Below are positions 33,208 through 40,524 of a stretch of 64,000 nt of DNA, in pieces. The stretch lies in NCBI GenBank assembly GCA_910577275.1, contig CAJTMW010000012.1, positions 67,979-131,978 of the forward strand. Reading direction: 5' to 3'. Both the position numbers and the translations under genes were made by a program. Under the pieces are notes generated by a model. The model searched no databases, was not told where the DNA came from, and saw only the letters and a program-made list of their open reading frames with translations. Source of the DNA: an uncultured Lachnospiraceae bacterium (GTDB lineage: Bacteria; Bacillota; Clostridia; Lachnospirales; Lachnospiraceae). How positions within the stretch are numbered: position 1 is the first letter of the stretch; the number at the start of each line of letters is the position of its first letter.

Positions 33208-33537
33208 CTATTTCAGCTTTTTCACAAGCTCTATGGCTTCTTCCATAATCTGTGTGTTGCCGTTTTGGATTTCCTCCACCACGCAGGTCTCCATATGCTC
33301 CTGCAAAATCAGATAGCCAAAGCTCTGCAGCGCGCTCTCCACAGCCGCCACCTGTATCAGAATATCTCCGCAGTAACGGTTTTCCTCCAGCATCCTGCCG
33401 ATGCCGTTTAGCTGGCCCGTGATTCTGCTCAGACGGTTCTGGAGCTGTTTTTTCTGCTTTTCGTCCCTGGGCGTATGTTTGGTGCGGCAGCAGTTACATA
33501 TGTTTTCCTGATTCTTAGTATCTCCTGTTTGCGGCAT
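33208..33537 (-). CDS. csoR: Copper-sensing repressor CsoR
   Basis: A 109-residue all-helical repressor of the CsoR/RcnR family. The copper ligands are present: Cys in ENRYCGDILIQ, then His and Cys in EHMETC, with the usual helix SRITGQLNGIGRMLEE. The N-terminus contains an extra Cys-rich stretch (NICNCCRTKH) seen in several Firmicute members. The start MPQTGDTKNQ was chosen because CGAGGTGTT precedes it; the longer frame would read through the operators. Copper binding should release it from the palindromes at 33562-33616 and induce csoR-copA. Confidence 0.93.
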   Translation of the reverse strand: MPQTGDTKNQENICNCCRTKHTPRDEKQKKQLQNRLSRITGQLNGIGRMLEENRYCGDILIQVAAVESALQSFGYLILQEHMETCVVEEIQNGNTQIMEEAIELVKKLK

Positions 33538-33561
33538 ATCAACACCTCGTTTTTGCTTTAT

Positions 33562-33623
33562 ATACCCCATGGGGGTATTTGTTTTTACAATCATATAATA
33601 TACCCCCATGGGGTATTTGTCAA
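33562..33623 (-). promoter_or_regulatory. csoR-copA promoter with two CsoR operators
   Basis: On the minus strand TTGACA (33623-33618), 17-base spacer, TATTAT (33600-33595). The spacer is filled by a 17-base palindrome (33600-33616: ATACCCC, CAT, GGGGTAT). A second copy (33562-33578: ATACCCC, ATG, GGGGTAT) lies downstream, over the early transcript. C/G-rich dyads flanked by A/T are the CsoR box type, so binding would block polymerase directly. Confidence 0.88.
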
Positions 33624-33769
33624 GTTTAAAATAATCACCGTTATGACCTCTATACTGCGGATGACAAAGCAATACCTGTTCCGCAATCGAGCAGGGAAGG
33701 TTACTTCCCCTGCTCGCGCATCGCCGATGCGCCACTTTGGCGACATGTTTCCTCTGCATCGGCATGGGC

Positions 33770-33801
33770 ATAAAGAAAGCGCATGGTCATGCTCCATGCG
33801 C
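33770..33801 (-). terminator. Terminator of the 23-kb carbohydrate locus
   Basis: GCGCATGG pairs with CCATGCGC across a 7-base loop on the minus strand, then TTTCTTT. The first arm is the last codons of deoC, so the stem overlaps the stop. Between it and the csoR promoter (33624-33769) are two further hairpins (33691-33711 and a perfect GCGCATCG/CGATGCGC at 33716-33732) but no gene. Confidence 0.75.
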
Positions 33802-34485
33802 TTCTTTCCTTTTCAATTCCTCCACAATCTCAACGCTTGCCGTAGAACCTATGCGGGATACTCCCAGACCAATCATCCGAAGGGCTGTTTCCAGACTGCG
33901 GATTCCGCCTGCCGCCTTAATCTTTATATTGTCTCCCACCGCGTTTTTCATCAGCTCCACATCCTCAAAGGTGGCTCCCCCTGTCCCGAAGCCTGTGGAG
34001 GTCTTGATAAAGTCAGGCCCTGTCTCCCGCGCGATTCTGCACAGCGTCAGCTTTTCCTCCCGGGTCAGATAGCAGTTTTCAAAAATCACCTTGGAAACCA
34101 CCTTTTCCTTTCGGCATATCTCCACAATAGAAGCCATTTCCTTTTCCACATAAGCATAATTCTTTTCCTTGAGCTGCGTAAGATTGACCACATAGTCTAT
34201 CTCATGAGCCCCGTTTTTGATGGCATCCTCCGTCTCGAAGACCTTGGCCGCTATGGTATTTTGTCCAAGGGGAAAGCCTACTGCTGCCCCTACGTGGATA
34301 TCCGTGTTTTCCAGTAATTTCCTGCACAATGCCACCGGCGCCGGGTTGATTGCCACCATGGCGAAGCCGTATTTTTTTGCTTCCCCGCACAGCTTTTCAA
34401 AATCAGCCTTTGTTGCGTAAGCCCTTAGCTGGGTATGGTCAAAATAACCGGCCAGCTTTTCGGGTGTAATCTCAGTCAATTTCAT
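33787..34485 (-). CDS. deoC: Deoxyribose-phosphate aldolase family protein
   Basis: A 232-residue class I aldolase that cleaves 2-deoxyribose 5-phosphate to acetaldehyde and glyceraldehyde 3-phosphate. Visible motifs: DHTQLRAYAT at the start, VGAAVGFPLGQNT, EIDYVVNLTQLK, VIFENCYLT, and the Schiff-base lysine in PDFIKTSTGFGTGGAT; AAGGIRS binds phosphate. The start MKLTEITPEK follows GGGAGAGGAATAAG, two bases after the stop of a truncated kinase. It is the last gene of the carbohydrate locus, so it may cleave a pathway-specific deoxy-sugar phosphate rather than serve nucleoside salvage; no other deo genes are nearby. Confidence 0.93.
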   Translation of the reverse strand: MKLTEITPEKLAGYFDHTQLRAYATKADFEKLCGEAKKYGFAMVAINPAPVALCRKLLENTDIHVGAAVGFPLGQNTIAAKVFETEDAIKNGAHEIDYVVNLTQLKEKNYAYVEKEMASIVEICRKEKVVSKVIFENCYLTREEKLTLCRIARETGPDFIKTSTGFGTGGATFEDVELMKNAVGDNIKIKAAGGIRSLETALRMIGLGVSRIGSTASVEIVEELKRKEAHGA

Positions 34486-34486
34486 C

Positions 34487-34597
34487 TTATTCCTCTCCCT
34501 CCGGCACCGCGCTGGCGGCCAGCCTTCCGTCCTCACGATACAAGGTAGCTTTATTTCCGCTGGTTCCCAAATCATGCGCAAGAATATATCTTTCCAT
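34487..34597 (-). pseudogene. Truncated FGGY carbohydrate kinase, N-terminal 36 residues
   Basis: A short frame with its own good ribosome site (AGAGGAGAGTTTGGC) encoding MERYILAHDLGTSGNKATLY and 16 more residues. LAHDLGTSGNK is the ATP-binding opening of FGGY kinases (xylulose/gluconate kinase type, normally ~500 residues). The rest is missing: the stop comes two bases before the deoC start. A deletion joined the start of a kinase gene to deoC. The fragment cannot be an enzyme, but its translation may now couple to deoC. Confidence 0.85.
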
Positions 34598-34667
34598 GCC
34601 AAACTCTCCTCTTTCTACGCTGATTTTTGCTTCATGCAAACATTTACCATACGCCCTGCGACGCCCT

Positions 34668-35654
34668 TTAAAGCTCCATCTGCACCAGAGTCGCAGGCAT
34701 CTCATGCTTTGTGTTCACTTTATCCGGCCCCGTCACCAGGTCAAAGCAGGAAATGATGAGCCGCCCGTCCCACACGATGGGTTCTCCCGGCTGGTCAAGA
34801 CCGCCGTCCACGCCGGTACAGTCCGGGCTCTGGGCGATACGCTCCACTTTCCCGTCCGGCGTAACCTTTGCAATGGCATTGGCGCAAAAATCCGCAATGT
34901 AAAGATTTCCTTTCTCATCAAATATCATGCCGTCCGTGCTCTGCAGGTTTGCAGAATCCTGTGCAAAGAGCCTGTTTTCTTTCAGACTCCCGTCCTCATT
35001 AAAGGTAAGACGGTATATTGCCCCGTCGCCAAAGTTCCCCACATACAGATTCCCGTCCCTGTCAAAAACAATTCCGTCCGCCCCGTACTGGCAGGCCGGA
35101 TTTTGTGTCACAAAGGAGGCAAAGATGTTGGGGTCGGCCAGAGTATTTGTCACATGGACATCCTTTTCATTCAGTCCGAAGCGGTACACGCAGCTTACCA
35201 GCTTTCCGTCCTCCCTCTTTTCCGGGTGCAGATAGCTCTGAGTCACATACATGTAGCCGTCCCTGATTCGTATCCCGTTGGGATGCTCCATGCCGTCGGC
35301 CACCACCACCGTCTCCAATATTTCCCCTTCGTCCGTTACCTTAAGCTTAAGAATCCGTCCCTTGTAAAGGAATTCTTCCCGCTCGCTCCAGCCCTGGTTG
35401 TCGCACAGATAAATATTCCAGTCCCCGTCAAAGGCAATTCCCATATTCCGGGCCACTCCGGTATCCGGGTGAACGGGCACATCAAACCATTTTTCCGCCT
35501 TTCCCTGTCTGTCAACACGCAGCACCATCCCGGAAAAGTCGTCCCGGGCATAATTGGGGCAGGAGAGCACCAGATTCCCGTGCCTGTCTATTGCCATACC
35601 GTCCGGAGTACACACATAATCCGGCAATACGCTGAAAAGTTTTGTTTCTCTCAT
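34668..35654 (-). CDS. SMP-30/gluconolactonase-type beta-propeller lactonase
   Basis: A 328-residue soluble six-bladed propeller. Repeated blade motifs are clear: GMAIDRHGNLVLSCP, GIAFDGDWNIYLCDN, HPNGIRIRDGYMYVTQS, GIVFDRDGNLYVGNFGDG and GMIFDEKGNLYIADF; their acidic and Asn residues form the central metal site. The family hydrolyses aldonolactones. It follows the Zn-type alcohol dehydrogenase by 17 bases, which fits oxidation of a sugar to its lactone, then ring opening. No signal peptide, so it works in the cytosol. The substrate is unknown. Confidence 0.85.
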   Translation of the reverse strand: MRETKLFSVLPDYVCTPDGMAIDRHGNLVLSCPNYARDDFSGMVLRVDRQGKAEKWFDVPVHPDTGVARNMGIAFDGDWNIYLCDNQGWSEREEFLYKGRILKLKVTDEGEILETVVVADGMEHPNGIRIRDGYMYVTQSYLHPEKREDGKLVSCVYRFGLNEKDVHVTNTLADPNIFASFVTQNPACQYGADGIVFDRDGNLYVGNFGDGAIYRLTFNEDGSLKENRLFAQDSANLQSTDGMIFDEKGNLYIADFCANAIAKVTPDGKVERIAQSPDCTGVDGGLDQPGEPIVWDGRLIISCFDLVTGPDKVNTKHEMPATLVQMEL

Positions 35655-35671
35655 TGCTAACCTCCTGTCAT

Positions 35672-36721
35672 CTAAAATGTAATTACAATCTTTCTTGTCC
35701 CCGGTTCCCTTCTCTCCACCAGTGCAAAGGCATCTAAAATATGGTCGAAGGAAAAGGTATGGGAGATAAAATCCATAGGGTTCAGTACCCCTGTATTAAT
35801 CCATGCCATAATCTGGGCGTGTGCCTGGGCCTCCTCCTTTTTGCTGGGCCACTGAACAAAATTCAGGCTCCAGTTATAGGGCGCATGGCTCCAGTCCAGC
35901 TCCATTCCCAGCTTGGGCGATATACCGTAGCCGCAGATTTTTCCGTTGTACCGAATCAGCCCCATGGCCTGATTCAGCAGAGCATTGACTCCTACCGCGT
36001 CCACCACGTTATCCACGCCTTCCGGGAACAGGCGGCGCACCTCCCGGTCTATATCGCAGGAAGCGGAATTAAACGCATAGTCTGCTCCCAGCCGCTTTGC
36101 CTCCTGCACCTTATCGTCAAAAACGTCCGTGGTAATCACCGTCCCCATGCCCAGGAGCTTACAAAACCGGGTAAAGCACAGACCCACCGGTCCTGCGCCA
36201 AAAATCAGCACGCTTTCATTTGGTCGGAAGCCAAAACGGCGGATGGCGCTGAGCACCTCCCGGAAAGTAATGACCATGGCCGCCCCCACCGCGTCTATCC
36301 GGTCATCAGGCCGAATCAGAGTCTGGGCGAGATAGCCCTCGCTCCACTCCGCGGTGCCGGGTCCCATGCCCTTTTCAATGTACGCTTTCGCATCTCCCAC
36401 CACCGCATACTCACTGTAAGCTCCCCAGCCGGGCGTATAGCCCTCCACCGGTTTTTCCAGAAAAGGAAGCAGCACCATATCCCCTTTTTTCAGATTTTTC
36501 ACATCCGCTCCCGTCTCCACTACCTCGCCTACCCCCTCATGGCCCAAAATGGCCGGATAGGTATTGAAATTTTTGAATGTGCGGTGAATCAGCTTTGTGT
36601 CTGTTCCGTTGCACACACCGCAGCTTTTCATTTTTACCAGAGCCTGACAACGTCCGTACTCTGGCATGGGAAGCTCCGTTACCGCCAGAACGCCCTGTCC
36701 GTCAACCGTCAATGCTTTCAT
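35672..36721 (-). CDS. Zn-type medium-chain alcohol/polyol dehydrogenase
   Basis: A 349-residue MDR-family dehydrogenase. Catalytic-zinc ligands are visible: Cys in SCGVCNGTD and His-Glu in LGHEGVGEVVE. The cofactor fold is VLIFGAGPVGLCFTRFCKL (about 180-198), NAD-type. The four-cysteine structural zinc lobe of classical members is missing; the corresponding segment reads YSEYAVVGDAKAYIEKGMG. The start MKALTVDGQG was chosen for GGAGGACGTAAA just upstream. It lies 14 bases after the cupin and 17 before the SMP-30 gene, and may oxidise the sugar or a downstream hydroxyl. Confidence 0.88.
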   Translation of the reverse strand: MKALTVDGQGVLAVTELPMPEYGRCQALVKMKSCGVCNGTDTKLIHRTFKNFNTYPAILGHEGVGEVVETGADVKNLKKGDMVLLPFLEKPVEGYTPGWGAYSEYAVVGDAKAYIEKGMGPGTAEWSEGYLAQTLIRPDDRIDAVGAAMVITFREVLSAIRRFGFRPNESVLIFGAGPVGLCFTRFCKLLGMGTVITTDVFDDKVQEAKRLGADYAFNSASCDIDREVRRLFPEGVDNVVDAVGVNALLNQAMGLIRYNGKICGYGISPKLGMELDWSHAPYNWSLNFVQWPSKKEEAQAHAQIMAWINTGVLNPMDFISHTFSFDHILDAFALVERREPGTRKIVITF

Positions 36722-36735
36722 TTTACGTCCTCCTT

Positions 36736-37062
36736 TTATCTGGCATGGCACCACAAAATCACAGCCGGGTCTTCCCTGTCAGAGATTACATGATGGTCTT
36801 CTCCCGGCTCTACCAGGACAATGTCACCGGTCTTTAAAGGCTCCTCTCTGCCGTCTATCAAAACCAGCGCCTTTCCCTGCGCCACCATAAACAGCTCGCA
36901 GTCCTCATGTACATGAATCCCCTCAGGGTTATCGCTGGCATGGCTCACCTCGCCGGGCCGGGAAAATCCCAGTCCGCCCGTATAGAGCTTCTCTCCGGGC
37001 AATACGCCCTCAAAAATATGTCCCTCTGCGGGGTTTAAATCTTTGATTGTCAATTTCTTCAT
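36736..37062 (-). CDS. Small cupin-domain protein
   Basis: A 108-residue single cupin. The two metal-binding motifs are present: GIHVHEDCELFMVAQGKALV with His-His-Glu, and PGEDHHVISDRED with the second His. Small cupins in sugar loci act as isomerases or epimerases, or as sensors. The ATG overlaps the Gfo/Idh stop (ATGA), so the two are translationally coupled. No specific reaction can be assigned. Confidence 0.85.
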   Translation of the reverse strand: MKKLTIKDLNPAEGHIFEGVLPGEKLYTGGLGFSRPGEVSHASDNPEGIHVHEDCELFMVAQGKALVLIDGREEPLKTGDIVLVEPGEDHHVISDREDPAVILWCHAR

Positions 37063-38126
37063 TCTCTTTCTTCCTCTCTGTATTTCTCTCTCAGAGCTTT
37101 GAGCTCTATGGGAATCCCCTCCCTCCCGCTCTCAATGGCGGCGAATACCGTCATCTGGGCACGGGCGGCGTTTTCCAGACGGGTGTCCATTGCCTCCCCG
37201 CCTTCCAGCCATTCTACGAACTGCGCTGTCAGATTTTCATTTCCCCACCTGTCCTTCGCCGAACCGATAAGAGGAATCTCAAATCCTTTTCCCGGAAGAT
37301 TGGGGTCCGGCTCGTCCTCGGATTTCAGATAACAGCGCAGGCTCTTTCCCTCCAGAACCAGCACCGCATTTTCCAGCTCTGCCCGAATCAGCTCATTGCC
37401 CCAGGAATGAAGGGAACAGGCGCTGGACATGGACACTTCATAGCTTACCCGCACGCCGTTTTCATACTTCAATATGGAAAGGGACTGCCCGCCCCCTTTC
37501 ATGCTGAGGGCGTGCTGCGGGCTCCAGACGTCGGTATAGATGCTTTTACACCGGCTCCCGGTCAGCGATTCCAGCAGGCTGAAATGATGAATAGACGCCT
37601 CGTTGAGCATTACATGCTCCAGCTTTTTCTGCCGCTCGCTCATCTCGGCCTGCTTTGCCGTGAACTGAAAGGAAAGGTAATCCAGAGCGCCGTATTTTCC
37701 GCTGAAAATTTCCTGCCGCAACGTGGAAATATGCCGATGGAACTGGTGGGACATGGTCACGCCGTATTTCGTTCCGGTTTCCTCCGCCCTTTTCAGAAGC
37801 CGCAGCAGGCTTTGCGGATTGTCGGTGACGGGCTTTTCGGACAGCACCTGACATCCGTATTCCATCGCCGTCATGGCAACGGCCTCGTGCGCCGCAGGAG
37901 GCGCGGCGATGATGCAGAAGTCCGGCTTTGTTGTTTCAATGGCTCTGCGCAGCTCGGTAAAGCATTGCTCTTTCCTCAGAATGCCTCTAACCGATTCCAG
38001 ATGTTCGGGGATAACGTCCACCGCCCCTACCACCTGAAGCAGTCCGTCCTTCATGCACCGGGGCAGGGTATGTCTGGCCCAGTTTTCTCCCCAGCCGCCG
38101 CAGCCTACTAAAATTGCTTTTTTCAT
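37059..38126 (-). CDS. Gfo/Idh/MocA-family oxidoreductase
   Basis: A 355-residue NAD(P)-dependent oxidoreductase: N-terminal Rossmann motif AILVGCGGWGENWARHTL, the family signature VLSEKPVTDNPQSL (about 100-113, conserved EKP), and a C-terminal beta-sheet domain (YDALDYLSF-type strands, RVSYEVSMSSA). Family members oxidise or reduce hydroxyls on sugars, inositols and sugar nucleotides, and several start oxidative sugar pathways. The start MKKAILVGCG follows GGAGTCGGT. The cupin, Zn-type dehydrogenase and lactonase genes follow within ~100 bases of each other. Substrate unknown. Confidence 0.88.
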   Translation of the reverse strand: MKKAILVGCGGWGENWARHTLPRCMKDGLLQVVGAVDVIPEHLESVRGILRKEQCFTELRRAIETTKPDFCIIAAPPAAHEAVAMTAMEYGCQVLSEKPVTDNPQSLLRLLKRAEETGTKYGVTMSHQFHRHISTLRQEIFSGKYGALDYLSFQFTAKQAEMSERQKKLEHVMLNEASIHHFSLLESLTGSRCKSIYTDVWSPQHALSMKGGGQSLSILKYENGVRVSYEVSMSSACSLHSWGNELIRAELENAVLVLEGKSLRCYLKSEDEPDPNLPGKGFEIPLIGSAKDRWGNENLTAQFVEWLEGGEAMDTRLENAARAQMTVFAAIESGREGIPIELKALREKYREEERE

Positions 38127-38187
38127 ACCGACTCCTATCTGCCCGCCTGAACGGGCGCACAAATCAGGATACTAAAATCTCTGAATT

Positions 38188-39285
38188 TCAAACTGTCTCC
38201 GAAAATTCCACCGCCGCCGCAGCCCACAGGCAGGCCGCCACGGCCTCCTTTGCATTGACTTTTCTGGGATAATTGATATAAACGTCATAGCTGTCCTGTA
38301 CGCACAGGCCGTCGCAGGCATTATATACGTCCAGAAGACCGTCGCTGCCTTCTCTCATCTGGGAAATGACGCCCTCATAGCCCTTTCGCACCGTCTCTTT
38401 ATACTCCTCTGAAGGCAATATTCCCATCTCTATCCCCCGCTCCAGTGAGTAAAGGAACATGGCGCTGCCGGAGGTATCGCACCAGTTATCCGCCTCGTTC
38501 TTCTTATCCACCACCTGATACCACAGGCCAAGCTCCCCGTCCTGCTCCTGCCTAAGGCTTTCGGCCAGCTCCAGATACTGCTGCAAAAGCGCCTGATACT
38601 CTGGATGCTCCTTCGGAAAAACAGCCAGCGCCTCCGCTAAAATCAGCGCATACCAGCCCAGTCCCTCGCACCATATTTCCGGGGAGCGTCCTGTTTCCTG
38701 ATTTGCCCAGGAGGGTCTTTTATCCTGGCTCCATGCATGGTAAAGCAGTCCGGTTCCCTCTTTCCGGCAATGGCGGTAAATGGAACGCAGCTGCAGAGCC
38801 GTCTCGTCAAAACACTTTTCAGACTCCGCCGGGTCTGTAAGGTATGCGCCATATTTTGACAGGAACATCTGTCCCATAAAGACGCCGTCCACCCACATCT
38901 CTCCCGTCAGTTTCCGGCCGTGCCAGAAGCCTCCGTCCTCATTGCGCGGATAATCCTCAAAGGCTTTTCTGATATGCTGGCATGCCGCCAGAAGCCGGGG
39001 CTCGCCGGTCTGCTTAAGGGCCCAGACCAGTACGGAGCCCGTCATCATATCGTCCATGCTGTTTCCGGTAAATCTCGGCACATTGCCCCGGATATCCACG
39101 TGAAAATCCACATACGCCATTACATAGTCATAATATTTCTGTTCCCCGGTCTTTTCCCATAAACGAATCATGCCCCACAGCATAAAGCCCTGCGGATAGC
39201 TCCAGCTTTTGTATGGGTATTCATCCGCCATGGGGAATCGTTTCATCAGCGTGTCCGCCAGTCTGACCGCATAGTTTCCTTTCAT
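38188..39285 (-). CDS. GH105/GH88-type unsaturated glucuronyl/galacturonyl hydrolase
   Basis: A 365-residue (alpha/alpha)6-barrel enzyme without signal peptide. Family features: YPYKSWSYPQGFMLWGMIRLW at the start, the catalytic-Asp region FTGNSMDDMMTG, GEMWVDGVFMG, YHAWSQDKRPSWANQETGRS and the late SGSAMFLYSLERGIE. These enzymes remove the 4,5-unsaturated uronic acid left by polysaccharide lyases, releasing 5-keto-4-deoxyuronate inside the cell. Its presence strongly suggests that the imported oligosaccharide carries a unsaturated uronide end, as in rhamnogalacturonan or glycosaminoglycan fragments. Confidence 0.88.
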   Translation of the reverse strand: MKGNYAVRLADTLMKRFPMADEYPYKSWSYPQGFMLWGMIRLWEKTGEQKYYDYVMAYVDFHVDIRGNVPRFTGNSMDDMMTGSVLVWALKQTGEPRLLAACQHIRKAFEDYPRNEDGGFWHGRKLTGEMWVDGVFMGQMFLSKYGAYLTDPAESEKCFDETALQLRSIYRHCRKEGTGLLYHAWSQDKRPSWANQETGRSPEIWCEGLGWYALILAEALAVFPKEHPEYQALLQQYLELAESLRQEQDGELGLWYQVVDKKNEADNWCDTSGSAMFLYSLERGIEMGILPSEEYKETVRKGYEGVISQMREGSDGLLDVYNACDGLCVQDSYDVYINYPRKVNAKEAVAACLWAAAAVEFSETV

Positions 39286-39308
39286 GGTATTTATCCTTCC
39301 TTTCTCAT

Positions 39309-40481
39309 TTACTGCGCGCAGTTTTTCAAAATACTTAAGACGTCTTCCTTTGACAGTCTCATAAACTGTCCGGTTCCTCCGTTTCTGACCGCCCGCTCTG
39401 CCAGCATATCCAGTTGGTCGGCAGGTACGCCGAGCCCTGCAAGCGTAGAGGGTAATCCAAGCCGGGTAAAGAACTCCGACAGACGTCCTATCCCCTCTAA
39501 AGCCAGCGCTCTCTCGTCAGGAAACTGTGAAGGGTCCAAATCCCAGACCCGGGTGGCAAACCTGACAAAGACCTGAATATCCGTTTCAAATACATGCTTC
39601 ATCCAGCCGGGAAACACAACGGCCAGTCCGGCGCCGTGAGCCACATCATAAACGGCGCTGAGCTCATTTTCAATATCGTGAGAGCCCCAGTCCCCCTGAC
39701 GCCCTGCGCTCAGCAGTCCTGACTGGGCAAGGCTGGCGGCCCACATAATCTCCGACCGGGCAGCCACATCCCCGGGACTTTCCATAAGTATCCGCCCGTT
39801 ATGGATGAGGGTTTTCATACAGGCCTCGCACAGCCGGTCTCCCAGCTCCGTATTCCGCGTCCGGGAAAAATAATTTTCCATCACATGGGAAAAAATATCC
39901 GCAATACCGCAGGCGGTCTGATAAGGAGGCAGGGAAAGGGTAAGCAGCGGGTCCAGAACGGCGAACAGCGGACGCATCTTCCGGTTATTTAAGGGAATTT
40001 TCTGCATGCCATCCTCGTTTGTGATAACGGAGCCTACCGCCACCTCGCTCCCCGCCGCGGGCATGGTCACCACAGCGCCCAGGGCAAGCAGGCGTTCCAC
40101 CTTCTGCTTTCTGGTAAAGAAGTCCCAAACATCCCCCTCGTAAGGAACGCCCAGGGCAATGGCCTTGGCGGAGTCAATGACGCTGCCGCCGCCCACGGCC
40201 AGAATAAAATCCACCTTTTCCCGGCGGCACAGCTCTATTCCCCGGTACACCAGACTAAGACGGGGATTGGGCTGTACCCCTCCCAGCTCCACGGTCTCAA
40301 TGCCCTGTTCATGCAGATATCCGGCGATACGGTCTATCAGCCCGGACTGCTTGCTGTGACGGCTCCCGAAATGGAGCAATACTCTGTGCCCTCCAAATTC
40401 TTTAACTCTCTGTCCCACTTCCTTTTCAGCTCCCTGACCGAAAAAGACCTGCGTGGGAACCTGATACTGAAAATCCTGCAT
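39309..40481 (-). CDS. Iron-containing (group III) alcohol dehydrogenase
   Basis: A 390-residue BdhA/YqdH-like dehydrogenase. The N-terminal nucleotide fold has AVGGGSVIDSAKAIALG and the metal site uses Asp/His in ACGIADIFSHVMENYFS and VAHGAGLAVVFPGWMKHV. Members reduce aldehydes or ketones with NAD(P)H. It lies 43 bases after the glycyl-radical enzyme; diol-dehydratase-type radical enzymes are commonly followed by such a reductase that disposes of the aldehyde formed. It could equally reduce the acetaldehyde made by DeoC. Confidence 0.9.
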   Translation of the reverse strand: MQDFQYQVPTQVFFGQGAEKEVGQRVKEFGGHRVLLHFGSRHSKQSGLIDRIAGYLHEQGIETVELGGVQPNPRLSLVYRGIELCRREKVDFILAVGGGSVIDSAKAIALGVPYEGDVWDFFTRKQKVERLLALGAVVTMPAAGSEVAVGSVITNEDGMQKIPLNNRKMRPLFAVLDPLLTLSLPPYQTACGIADIFSHVMENYFSRTRNTELGDRLCEACMKTLIHNGRILMESPGDVAARSEIMWAASLAQSGLLSAGRQGDWGSHDIENELSAVYDVAHGAGLAVVFPGWMKHVFETDIQVFVRFATRVWDLDPSQFPDERALALEGIGRLSEFFTRLGLPSTLAGLGVPADQLDMLAERAVRNGGTGQFMRLSKEDVLSILKNCAQ

Positions 40482-40524
40482 ATGTATACCTCCTTCTTAA
40501 CCTTTATTCCATGATATGAATTTT

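Noticed and set aside
34596..35660. A 354-codon plus-strand ORF opposite the SMP-30 gene
   Set aside because: Shadow of a strongly supported beta-propeller gene on the other strand; no ribosome site and no family resemblance. The same applies to several other long antisense ORFs in this GC-balanced window (for example 44670-46292 and 53322-55061).
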